NCBI RefSeq assembly: GCF_963584025.1
Contig: NC_083612.1
Coordinates: 6,302,419 to 6,366,418, forward strand
DNA from: Labrus mixtus
Lineage: Eukaryota; Chordata; Actinopteri; Labriformes; Labridae
DNA length: 64,000 nt
Reading direction: 5' to 3'
Of this stretch, positions 24,641 to 38,400 are shown one piece after another. The notes beneath the pieces were generated by a model. The model did no database searches, had not been told where the DNA came from, and was given only the letters and a program-made list of their open reading frames with translations. The stretch's first letter is position 1, and every line of letters starts with the position of its first letter. The translations under genes and the position numbers were made by a program.

Positions 24641-27600
24641 CCACATTTGCTTCATTCTTAAAACTGGAGGATACCGCTTGTCTCACACCTGAAAGCAGCA
24701 CAGGAGGTTTGAAATGAGTGTCTTCAAAAATGTTTCACCAACATCCAGTTCCAACAAGCGCCCCCTACAGGCCTGGAGCCTTTCCGCTGTGATATCTGGA
24801 AATATAAAGCATTTTTCATTATTGACGTTTCCTGCAGCACATTTCTCTTTGCGTTTGCAGCTTGTTTCGTTGTAATTGTTCTGGACTTTTGTGTTTTTTT
24901 TTTTTCAACGTGCTTTCATCCTGAAGTTGCCGCCTGTTTCTCTGTGTGACGATGATCTCGCCCGTTGCAGCGCGTTTGCCCTCGCTGCCAACCGTACACC
25001 TTGGGATTCACTTGATTGGCCAAAATATCTTACACTGCAGTAGTATCTACGTTAGGCAACACTTCAAGAAAACACTGACAAGTGAACGCATCATGATATG
25101 TAACTTCAAAATGGGAAAAATAAAACACAACCAAGGAGATTCATTCAGAATAAATATTGCTTCTTACATAACCCAGAAGTCTAATAATAATCACATTTTT
25201 ATCTATATAGTATTTCTCTTTTTTTTGGCAATCCACGCATGAGTGTCTTGTTCGGATAACCTCTATAAAATTTCATAGAACTCTATACAAATCTTTAAAA
25301 ATACTGTGCTTTTCTATCCCACGGCCGACGCGTCGCTGTTTGTTTTAAAATATGGAACAGGATAATAGCAGCATTGTCCCGCGCAGGCTGCCTCCGTACG
25401 GCTGAATGTTCACAGAACACAGAGCTTGTGTATGTTTCATTAGTCTCCTCGAGAGCTGCACCTCAACATGAAGCCGCGGAGTGCGATATGAAACCAAATA
25501 AAGGTGTTTTGAAATCTCTCTCTGCAGACGTCGGGTTAGCGTGGAGCACATACTGGATCGTCCACACGTGAGGCGTGCTCTGAAAGAATCTACTTTAAAA
25601 TACGACACGAGCTGTACGAGCGACAGTGGTGCAGAAGGGTGGAGGTGGCGGGAAGGGGGCGGGGCCTGTGAGCTATTTAAGGCATCCTCTGCAGGATGAT
25701 TGGAGGAGGGTGGGGGTGGGGGGGTGAATCCACTGCTTTGGTCCTCAGGTCAGCTCTGGCAACAGTAGATCCTCCTTCATAGATAATCTAAACCTCTTAA
25801 TAGAGCTATACATTGAATCAAATATCCTCTTAAACACTCTTATATACACACAGTTCAACACATACTGTACTTCTACTTCTGACCAGCCTTTAATCGTCAC
25901 TAGCAAACACGTACACATCATCTCCAGCTTTAGAAATGCGGATCTGGTTTTAAAATCTGGACTTTAGAAAACATGTTTGACCGCGGTGTGTCCTTCAGGA
26001 GCTGCAGCGGAGTACGAAACGTGAGACTCGGAGAAACTCACATCCCACCAGAAATAATTTCTATCACTTTGTAATCTGAAAAAAACATCTGTCGGCTTTG
26101 TCATCTCATTCTCTGCTCGTGTTTCTGACATAAAACCCTGACGCTGCAGATTCTCCATCTGCTCGAAAAAAGCCGACGGTTGTTGCAGTTTTTCACGTCA
26201 TCGGGATGAAGACGATCTCCTGTAGCGGCTGCTCAGTTTAGCTTCTGCAGCCTCCTTTAAGATGAAATAAAAGAGCTGCACGAAGGCTGCGCTGGTCACA
26301 AACTTTACTTCTCCTTTAACGCTCTGCTCCAAAGTCCAGTACTGGACCCAAACCACAGACCTGCTCCTCCTCACAGCTGATCCCATCGGGGGGCGCAGTT
26401 TGGTTGATTTTGGATCTGGTTGTGTTTGAGCTCCAGTTAGCTTCATGCTAAGTCTCCGCTCTCGTTATAAACAAAGAACGATGTATAAAACAGGTCGGGT
26501 CAGTCGATAGGCTGGAATAGAAACGTTATAAATTCTGAGATTTTTTAAACATCAACCTGTGAGTTAGAGATCTTTAATATCAGGACACTAGAGAGGGCGG
26601 CAACGGGATCCGAGTCGCGATCTATTGGAGGTCGTCCGTTCATGTTTTGACATTTGTTGGAAGAGTTCGATGAGAAGATTGAAACCACTGAGTCAGAGGC
26701 AGAAATAAAGTATAAACTCGAAGGTGAGGATAATTATCTGCACTTATAAACTGTATGCACGTCTTTTAAAGAGAAGCTAAATTGTTGAAAGCCGATTGGT
26801 TTAGGGATGTTACTTGATGCAGTTATGTTGGCTACATACGAGAAGATTTTCAAATCTGAACCGATTTTAAAAACGTTAGAGACCACAAACATCAGGTCAG
26901 TTTAACAGATGTTTAACATCATAACCCTCCTCATGATGTCACAGAAACTCGAGTGATCAAATGTGACTTCAGAGGAAAAACAAAGATGGAGGACGATGGA
27001 CGTCGTCAGCTGGCTGTCCGGGCGTTTTGTTTTGTGCGGAAATTAACAAATTCCACTCGGCATGGTGCTCAGGTGTGTTTATGTTGCGACGCTTCCCGGT
27101 TTGCTCGCTCTCATTGGCTGTTTCAGGAAGAAGCAGCCTGATCTGGAATCATAAATATCAAACATGTTGGACGAATATGATTCCAGATGGAGGAGGCTCT
27201 GACTCCATCAGGAGCGGTGAAATCATCGTATCGACATGACACACTTCAGGACAAATAATCGGTTGAATCAGGCCACGCCCCCTGATCATTAGGTGCGGGA
27301 AATCTTGACCTAACATCGTCTCGTGTGTAGCCAGCTGTTGCCTCTTCGTTTCCACATGGACTGAAAGCTGAATCAGAGGTGACACAGCTTCTGAAGAGGA
27401 ACGAGAAAAAAAAACACCAAAAAAAAGATCCCTCACAAACAGATTGTGTTTGTAGATATCAATGAGCGTCTGAACGAGCCGGACTTCCTGCTTCCTGCCT
27501 TTATGCTAAAATAAAAACTTCTCTCGACTCAAACACGAGAGCTTCAATCTTCTCATCTCACTCGCCGTCCAGAAAAAGTCAACAAGCCGATTCCCCCCCA

Positions 27601-27870
27601 AAAAATCAAACTTTTCTCTTTTAAACAAACCATGCAATTCTCTCGTTAAAAAAAACATCAACTTCTACCACGTACGCACGGGGTGTGTGATACGTCAGCA
27701 TCACTGTGGGGCCGCGTTAACGCCGAGTGTCGACCTGCTTAAAGTGAAGTGGAGGGAGCGCTGACACGATGAGAAAAGAAAAGAACAGCTCTACTTTCCC
27801 TACAGGCTGGCCTATTTAACAGATCCATGGAAAGAGATAGACTGGCCTTAATCATTCGGGTCACCCATTA

Positions 27871-27871
<1 letters not shown>

Positions 27872-27957
<86 letters not shown>

Positions 27958-27973
27958 CACACACACACACACA
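27872..27973. repeat. (CA)n microsatellite
   Basis: About 50 CA units with one G interruption at 27951. It is 245 bp from a GT run of similar length (28218-28323), so the two tracts are complementary to each other. Confidence 0.95.
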
Positions 27974-28217
27974 CTGAAGTAGAGGGAAAAGCCAAGTGTG
28001 CCCTTTGCAGACGAGAAGCTGGTTCAACCGTCTCAGCGTCCGTCCGTCTCGTACCTCGTGTCCTCGCCTTTCTTTTTCTTGTGTGAAGAGGTGGACACTG
28101 AGTGGGCGTGGTCTGCTACAGCGTAGCTCCTCCTCCTCCGGTGACCACCTCTCTCCATGCTTTGCTCTCTCTCTGGAGAAGAAGGCCATCGACGTATCCG
28201 TGTGTGTATACATGCTC

Positions 28218-28325
<108 letters not shown>

Positions 28326-29015
28326 GTCATGAGATATCGTTTCATATTACTTTAAACATGTCATCTAATGTTCTTATTTTGACACAAACAGGTGAAAAGC
28401 AAGAAAAATGAAGTCTATCGCAAATTGTTCTCTACAACCTTAGATGCACCCAGAAATATAACTCCGGTAGGACTCTAGTGAAGAAATATTATTCTCTGAA
28501 CAAACTCTAGCAAAGATAGAAAAGGAGCAACAACCAGCTCAGCTGGTTTTCATGCACCCACACCGGGGTGCACGGACAAAGTCTTTAGTATTCCAAAGCG
28601 GTTGGGTGAGCACGAGTCTCTAAGAGAAACTTCCAGACGAGTGTTTCTTTCAGAGTTTGAGTTCAAACTATTCCAGAGTTTTAGTTTCAGTCCTTTGTGC
28701 TGGCCTCCTCTGCTTACACTCTCCTTGATGTGACATAGCAGCTATTCTCTTCTTTTTCCCCGACTGTCCCGCCCGACATCCCATGATCCCCTGGTGCTCA
28801 GGGCGGGGGGGGAGGAGGAGGAAGAGGGCGGATAACACCGGAGCACTGGATGAGGGCGACGGAGGATGAGAGAGGACAAAAACAGCAAGAGGCAGCATCA
28901 GCTTGGACAAAACTTCTACCCAGATCCACGACTTGAGATAATGTCTGATGAAGAGTAAAAGTGATCGGTAACACCTCCCTCTCCTCGGCCCTGACTCCGC
29001 CCGCCTCCTCGGGGC

Positions 29016-29538
29016 TTATCTGTCCTGCAGCAGCTTGAGGGCCCTCTCGATGTTCATGCGGTGGCCGACCCTCGTCACGCCCAGGTCGATCAGGTCCTCT
29101 TTCTGCAGGGATGGCAGGTGTGCGCCCTCGATTTCATTGTCCAGGAAGGCGTCTTTGTGCTCCCCCAGATTCAGGCTCTCCAGCCAGTCGGCCACGTCGT
29201 GCTTGTTCCAAAGCTCCATGGGTTTGGAGGCGAAGGGCTTCCCCGAGGCCGCCACCGCCTGCATCAGCGTGAGCGGCGACGGGGAGCGCGAGCTCCCGCT
29301 GCCACCGCACGAGGAGCTCAGGCTGTAGCCGCCGCCGCTGCCCATGGGCGGGGTGGGCAGGCCGAAGACGTCGGTGAGGGTGGGCGACACAGAGGGTGGC
29401 AGTGAGGAGCAGGGCGTGAGGGAGGAGGCGGAGTCTGGCGGGCTGCAGGGGTGTGTCTGTGATGGGAGGCTGCTGGGAGGGGTGGAGGTGAGGGCAGAGG
29501 CCGCGTTGTTACGCATTCCTGAGTCTTCTGTCGGAGGC
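29016..29538 (-). CDS. shank2: shank2 last exon: C-terminal linker and SAM domain
   Basis: Acceptor GTGTCCCTCAG|GCCTCC at 29538; TAA at 29016-29018. It encodes PPTEDSGMRNN, a Ser/Pro-rich linker with SDVFGLP-like TDVFGLPTPP, then SRSPSPLTLMQ and the SAM domain (about 29019-29225; WNKHDVADWLESLNL, LIDLGVTRVGHRMNIERAL). The SAM domain is almost identical to mammalian SHANK2 and drives head-to-tail sheet polymerisation. Confidence 0.97.
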
Positions 29539-32500
29539 CTGAGGGACACAAAAGACAAAAAAAAGAAAAGATCAGGTCGGATATTTTTAGCACGGGGCGA
29601 GCTGAACGCCATCTTTGAACGACATGTTCCATAACCAGCTTTACACCCCGTCTGTTTATCTTAAGAGGTTTTCTGCTAATGCGTTAGCGGACATCTGAGC
29701 TGTCTTTCTGTCCCCTTGGTGAATGAAGTCCTCCAGATATCCAGCGAGTCCTGAGAGTCGGGGACGTTATCAGAGCTGACCTCTGCAGCAGGAGGTCGGT
29801 GAAGATGCTGCGCCCGTTGACAGAATCAGAAAGATGACGGAGTAGATATTTAATCAGAAGACAAACCAATCAGACGTAAAGATGAGCTGGCAGGTCACCT
29901 GACATTGAATGGTTCCTGAACTGAAACCAAAAAGCTGCCCAGAGGGTAAAGTGCTTTTTCTGAACACTAGGTGGCGTACTGTGACGTGGTGCTTTAATGG
30001 GTCATCACGATGGTCTGGAGTCATGATGAGAAAGATCTCTGTTCATTAAACTCAAACTACAGCTGTTCATCAAGTCACTGCTGCGAGGATGTAATGCTGC
30101 TAAATGACCACTAGGTGGCGACTCTTCCCTGGTTAGACTTAAGGCAGGACGGCTGGTTTTCTGTGAGTCTCTGTTCAGACCTTTGAGCTACATGAGCTTC
30201 ATACTTTGAGATATTTGTACAGATTCGTCCACTGTGTCATGTTCTTGTTATTTATTTTTTATTTTTCATAAGATTTTATTTTTGGGCTTTTTGTGCCTTC
30301 AATGGAGAGACAGGACAGTGGACAGAGTCGGAAAATCAGGGAGAGAGAGAGAGAGAGTGGGGAATGACATGCGGCAAATGAGCCACAGGTTGGATTCAAA
30401 CCTGGGCCGCCCGCTTGGAGGACTGCAGCCTCCATACATGGGGCGCACTAACCACTGTGCCACCAGCGCCCCTGTTCTTGTTATTTGTTATTTATTAAAT
30501 CTCTCTCTCCGATTCATCGACTCACAATGTCACGTCTCTGAACGTGGAATCTGAAGTCTGAAGATGAAACCTGTAACCTATAAAGTGAACAATTACATTT
30601 TATAACATCAATTCAACTTTACAAAGTCAAGACCAAACCAACAGAGAGCTCCAGGACCTACAGCTGAATTGAAGGAACACAAACTGGGGATTCATTTGAC
30701 GTAAGAAAAATCGTGGACTCATCTCAGACTCGTCCACGCTGAAAATAAAAACATGTGAAGGACGGCGAGGCGGGAAAGTTTCTCCGACACAGCAAATCCA
30801 ACCACAGCAAATAAAAAACGCTCCATCCATCACATTACCTGCTGGCCCACGTGGAGGGATGTGACGGATGTGCTGATATTCAGAGCAGAAACACACACAC
30901 ACACGTGCAGCTTCCCCTCAGGATCCTGTCTGTTGATTCTCATCCTCATAAACGGATCTAAACGTCACTAAGAGTTGTTCTAATGACTCAGAGGGAGAGA
31001 GTCTGACCTCCACACTTTCTTCTTCTCTCGTTGTGTCGTGTGGCAGCCTAGATATTTCTCCCTCCTCCTTGTGACATATGGGACGGCCTGAGGGGAAGTG
31101 AAGGGGGGGGGGGGGGGACAAAAGGAGGGTCGTTCTGCCAAAATGGAAGTGGGCCACCGTCGAAGTGCGGCCTCCTCCAGGCCCCTCCCCCTCCCCCTCC
31201 TCCAGGCCCCCCCCCCCCCGGCATCTCACACACAGAGACTGAATCAACTTACATACAAGCTTTACTTTTCAACAGCGGCTGCTCCACAGGAAGGTCATGA
31301 TGGATGGAGGGACGAGGAGGACACAGAGGATAACATTAGACACATGATCAAAACACACACATGAAGACACACACATGATGAAGACACACACATGATGAAG
31401 ACACACACACATGATGAAGACACACACATGATGAAGACACACACATGATGAAGACACACACACATGATGAAGACACACACACACATGATGAAGACACACA
31501 CACATGATGAAGACACACACACACATGATGAAGACACACACATGATGAAGACACACACACATGATGAAGACACACACATGATGAAGACACACACACATGA
31601 TGAAGACACACACACATGATGAAGACACACACATGATGAAGACACACACACACATGATGAAGACACACACACATGATGAAGACACACATGATGAAGACAC
31701 ACACATGATGAAGACACACACACACATGATGAAGACACACACATGATGAAGACACACACATGATGAAGACACACACACATGATGAAGACACACACATGAT
31801 GAAGACACACATGATGAAGACACACACACATGATGAAGACACACATGATGAAGACACACACACACATGATGAAGACACACACACATGATGAAGACACACA
31901 TGATGAAGACACACACACATGAAGACACACACACACATGATGAAGACACACACACACATGATGAAGACACACACACATGATGAAGACACACACACACATG
32001 ATGAAGACACACACACACATGAAGACACACACATGATGAACACACACACACACACATTAAGACACACACATGATGAAGACACACACACACATGATGAAGA
32101 CACACACACATGATGAAGACACACACACACATGATGAAGACACACACACACATGATGAAGACACACACATGATGACACACACATGAAGACACACACATGA
32201 TGAAGACACACACACACACATTAAGACACACACATGATGAAGACACACACACACATGATGAAGACACACACACACATGATGAAGACACACACACATGATG
32301 AAGACACACACACATGATGAAGACACACACATGATGAAGACACACACACATGATGAAGACACACACATGATGAAGACACACACACATGATGAAGACACAC
32401 ACATGATGAAGACACACACATGATGAAGACACACACATGATGAAGACACACACACATGATGAAGACACACACATGATGAAGACACACACATGATGAAGAC

Positions 32501-34971
32501 ACACACATGATGAAGACACACACACATGATGAAGACACACACATGATGAAGACACACACGATCAAAACACACACGATCAAAACACACACACATGATGAAG
32601 ACACACACACATGATGAAGACACACACACATGATGAAGACACACACATGATGATGACACACACATGATGAAGACACACACACATGAAGACACACACATGA
32701 TGAAGACACACACATGAAGACACACACATGATGAAGACACACACACATGAAGACACACACACACATGATGAAGACACACACACATGATGAAGACACACAC
32801 ATGATGAAGACACACACACATGATGAAGACACACACACATGATGAAGACACACACACATGAAGACACACACACACATGATGAAGACACACACACATGATG
32901 AAGACACACACATGATGAAGACACACACACATGATGAAGACACACACACATGATGAAGACACACACACATGATGAAGACACACACATGATGAAGACACAC
33001 ACACATGATGAAGACACACACATGATGAAGACACACACATGATGAAGACACACACACATGATGAAGACACACACATGATGAAGACACACACACATGATGA
33101 AGACACACACACATGAAGACACACACATGATGAAGACACACACACATGATGAAGACACACACATGATGAAGACACACACATGATGAAGACACACACACAT
33201 ACATTCATCTAAAGCTGACCCGTTTACTGTAATGCTCTTTTAGCTCGTCTTTTAAAACAATCTGTTGATTATCGGGTCACATAAATTAAATCTCTGCAGC
33301 AAGACGGAAAACTAGAGTCCCTCCATGTGTCACTAAGGAGGTTTATCTACGGTGCACCTGAAGGGACAAAATAACATAAATTGCGATTAAAAAAATGAAT
33401 GCATTAATTTCAGACCTTAACAAGTTAATGCTGACGTCATCTTAATGTTCTGTATTATGAAGCGTTCAGAACAACTCCTCCTGCATGAACAGGAGTCGTC
33501 TGTGAGTTTCTTCTTCTACTACTTCTTCATATCGTTCTCTTTGATTCTTCTTCACCAACCCTCGCTCTGCTCCGGCTGCACAACATTTTTATTCTAATTT
33601 TCCCGTAATGACAAACACGCCGGACACCCGAGCTCTGACTCTGATTTCAAACAGAAGCACGGATGCTTCACAACACTTGACCTGAGTCGAGTGTTTGGTG
33701 TCCTGATGTTTTATCGTCTACTAATCACTTTTTATATCACGAGTTAAAATTGATGTGAAAACTATGTAATTGCTTGTTAGCCTAATTAGCACGGCGCCCC
33801 GCTTAGCTCCTCTGACCTTATTAACGGAGAGTCACGCATAACAAAGAGGACGGAGCTGTTGTGAGCTTCTCTCTGTGCAGGACATCAAGTCTCATTACTG
33901 CTGTGTTTGTGTTTCAGAAAAAACAGGTAGCATTTATTTAGTGATTAGCTGGATGTGTCCTAAAAGCTCCAAAAAATGAAACAGGAAGTGATGAAAAATG
34001 TAATAAAACGCCAAAAGGAACAAACTGGATAGGTCATGTGTCATGTTGAGAGAATAGATATGAGTGAAAAACAAACAAAGTTAAACGTCCAGTGTTAAAA
34101 ACAGAAGCCGATGCAAAATCCTGCAGTTCCTGGAGTGTCCACTAGAGGCTGGCTGCAGAAGCACAGGAAGTCACATACACACCCATTCAAAAAAGTCTGT
34201 TTTTACAGCAGAGATTAACATGTTTACAGCCTGGTTCAAAAAAACAAATAGGTCTGATTAGCTCATGTCTCGATCTGCACACTAGATCCTGTCTCCAGTT
34301 CTGCCTCAAACTGACATTTAAAACATTTTCTGATGCCAACTGCCAATTTCCAAACATCACAAATGGCGGCACACAGCGGTTCACTGTCACTCTATTTAAT
34401 GCTCCTGTTTCCACATCCCGCGTCGTGGGCCGGCAGCACCGCTAAGCTCTCCTCCGTTTTAAATACGCTGCGAGTCTTTTTTTTGACGGAGTTAGCTGCA
34501 AGCACGTGTCAAGCTGGACAGAATAGATCGACTCGGACAGGAAGTCAGACAAGGAAACTCACAGAGCGTCCGGTCAGTTTCAAAATATGTGGATTCACGG
34601 CCTGATGTTCCATCACTTTATCAACATTATGTCAGCAGGCAACTATGTGGAACTATGTGGAAACACGCAGTTAAAACAACAATCTGTAACTCCTCCTCCT
34701 TCAGTTGTTTCAGAGTCGATCTAATAGAACAATAACCTCCAACAGGGAGAATGGCGTCTCTCTCGTGTCCACAGAGCGCCCGCTCGCCTCTTTTCAGCAC
34801 TATGTAACTTTGTCAGCGGGTCGAGGTCGTCTGGTGAGAAGTGCGTACGTCTTTACGGCGCTAGTTCACACAGCAGCCTTCAGCTACAAAGCAGACAGTT
34901 AGCCCGTCTCTGTACTGTTTGATACAACGACTGAGAGAGAGAGAGAGAGAGAGAGAGAGCATCAGGGAGAG

Positions 34972-35024
<53 letters not shown>

Positions 35025-35053
35025 ATCAGGGAGAGAGAGAGAGAGAGAGCATC

Positions 35054-35100
<47 letters not shown>

Positions 35101-35351
35101 GCAAGAAGCGGGAAGACTATTATACCTTATAGATGCAGTCTGACAAAAAATTGACCAAACCTGAAAATATAATGAAGTCCAGTCCACTAAATTCAAACCA
35201 AAAGATGAAAAATGTGAAAGCTATGAAAAAAGAGCTTTAAAAATGTAGGAACAAGCTGAGGGTGAGATTTGAAAAGTGCAGAGAGAAACTTAAAGTTCAG
35301 AGTTCAGACGCATTCTGCAGATACACACACACACACACACTCACACACACT

Positions 35352-35384
<33 letters not shown>

Positions 35385-35395
35385 ACACACACACA

Positions 35396-35442
<47 letters not shown>

Positions 35443-38400
35443 AAGGTTAGCACGTGGCGTTCATCTCAGCGCTGAGTGAAGCTGTGATATCGATATAAGA
35501 GGTGGGAGACCTTCATCGCCTTCATGGCGCCCACACACATCATCATCACATGACTGCCCGCTTCTACAACACAAACCAGCAAGCACACACACGACCCGTT
35601 CATCGGCATGCACGCACACGCTGCCGTTTTATTTATAGAAACACACAAACACACGCACTGACTCGGCTGTGCCGTCTTACATAACGGTGACCTACTAAAG
35701 CAGCGCGGCACGTGACCTGCGTGAGATGATGTTGAACTCTGCTGAGGGTTAGTCCTGCCACCACACACACACGCACACACGCGCACACACACACACACCC
35801 CCCTCCCCCGACTCAGACTGACATCACTGCAGGCCTCAAGGCTGCTCTCATCCTACGGTTGCTAAGCAACCCTTTCGTCCACAGGCACAACCAACGCACA
35901 TTTAATCTGGGAAGCTAAGAGACGGGGATAAAAAAAAAGAAAGAAAATAAGACATTAAAAAAAAAAAAAAAAAGCCACAAATGTCCAACAGAGAAAATCT
36001 GATGATCCCGACATCGCCGAGGAAGAAAAAACAAAAGAGGAAGAGCATGAGGGAGCAAAGGATGGAGGGAGAGAGAGAGAGCATGTGTGAATCTAGGCCA
36101 TCTTCTGTGCCTCTCTGTTGCCATCTGTTTGTCAGGATCAGAAGCAGGAGCACCTTTCCCCTCCCCGGGCTTCTTCATACGACGACAGCGTGCTCTCTAT
36201 GAACCCACAACTGATCGGCTGCTCTGATACCTGCCGACCCTCCGATATAAGACGAACAAATGAGGGAGGTTTAAACGACATCTGACATGAGAAACACACA
36301 CACACACACACACACCTCAGAGCAGCCATCAGTAGGAAGAGTTTATCAAATTGTCCGGGCGCAGCTTCAGGAACGTGTGACGCTGCAGTCACATCAGGAC
36401 AGGATCACATCTGGCTGTTTGATCCCACCACAGTCATCGAGTGACTCAACCAAATTAAGCTGATCAGACCAGTTAGCATCACTTCAAACTTCACTGATCA
36501 CAGATTACAATCCAGCGGATGCTCTGGGAAAAAAAGCAGTAAATAGCAGTCGCAGCCATTTACAAATTTTAACACATTTGTGAACCAATTTGACATCTTT
36601 GCACCAACCCTCTTCTCATAACCCATTAGCTATATTCTGAGGATGTTTCAGCCGTTTGGGATCAATGGCCGACTTTTGGGTCTTCCAGTGCAGTGGCAGT
36701 TAGCAATGGAAAACGTCTTCTTGGGCATTGACGCGTTGTTATGGCATAAAAGGCAGGGTTGGTGGTTTTCTAAAACTAGCATGATTTTGAAAGTAGCATT
36801 CCCTCAGTGCTCCGTCTGCACCCACCCCCTCCCCTCTGTGCTCCCTCTAAAGCCCCGCCCCCTCACTTACATGCACGAGCGCCGTTGCTCCAGAAGTGGA
36901 CCTCAGCTCATCTCTTGCATTGTGTAGAAACTACGTCGTCTCATGTCTCATTCAGCAGTAAGTAAACTCTCAGTATAAACTCCTAAAGTCATCGGTGACG
37001 CACTTTGAGTGTGAGCTAGAGCACGCAAGGGTTAGAGAGCGAGCAGGGAGACAGGGAGGCGTGTGATTGGTTCATCAGATTGGTACCTCGTGGCAGACAT
37101 TGGTCAAAGTTTTTACAGACTTACAACTGATACAGATGATGGATTTTCTTTGTTCCTTTTTCAGAGAACATGAGTTATTAATTTCTGTCAGGACCTAAAG
37201 ACAACTTCAACCAAAATCTTAAAAAGTGGATCTGGAGGAAATGAACAACCCTGCCTTTAAAAACACAATTTTACACGCCGTAGGTAAGCCACCGGAGTCC
37301 TGCAGCCACAGCACGGCTGGGCAATTAATAAAGTTTCCATGATCGTGAAAAATCAAGATAATCGAGATTAAACGACCACTATGCTGCAAGTTAGCAGCAA
37401 GTAAAGTATACTCTACTACTACTACTACTCTAGCTTAAAGGGGACATATTATGAAAAATCCACTTTTACAGTGTTTGTGAACATATATTTGGGTAACCTG
37501 AGTGTCTACTGACCCATAAAATGTGAAATAAACCCATCCAGTCCTGCTCTGGATGCACGTTTCTAATGTGCTCTCCTTGTGATGTCACAGTGGGATTCTG
37601 GTAAAAAGAAAAAATCCCCTCCCCTCCCCTGATATCTCCACCCATGGACTCCACCCCCAGCCTAGAACAAAGCGCAGGTCCGCCTTTTTTATTCTCACTA
37701 GCGAAGGAGTGATGTCTACGGGGAAAACTAATTTCATTTAAAGAGACACACACACCAAAACGGAGCATTCTGAGAGAGCTGGTTTATACAGGGTCACAAA
37801 CCTCCTCTGGTGCTTGATTCATGTTATATTTTGATCAAAGCACAGCACAGATGTTTCATTTAGAGCACAGGGGGACTGCTTGAAAAGGTGGAGAAGGGGG
37901 ATGATATGTCCTCTTTAAGACAGTTCAAACATTCAAAATAAAAGCGTAACAAAAAAACATTTTGAAATACAAAATGATGGAATTTCAAAGATGTGATTTA
38001 AAATGCCAGCTCTGTACACACACCCGAACGTTACTCTACACACAGCTGTCCATGTCTTTGACTTATTTTGATGGTACTGCTGTTTTGTGTCGCCATCTTT
38101 GAATTCAAAGCATCGTTTTCTGCCTTCTGATTCATGTTCTCGCTCAGCTCAAACAGGCACAGTCTGTGACTGAAATAATCAAACATATTCCTCTTGTAAT
38201 TATCCTCCTGAAGATGACTTTCTACAGCTGCAGCTCAGATTTGCAATAAATCTGACATGAGTCACGTTATGTCGCAATACAAAGTGCATTCAAATGTTGG
38301 TTTTCCAGAAGTCGTAAGAAGCCTCACTGTGAAAACAATCTCTCAGGTTCAGGGAATCATTTTAAAAGAATGGCTGCAGGGGGACAAAAGCTTTACTTTG

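Noticed and set aside
31269..33208. Long open frames (up to 428 codons) over the minisatellite on the - strand
   Set aside because: The SSSCVCLHHVCV pattern simply translates the repeat unit, which has no stop on that strand. Three overlapping frames are open equally; there is no start context or splice support.
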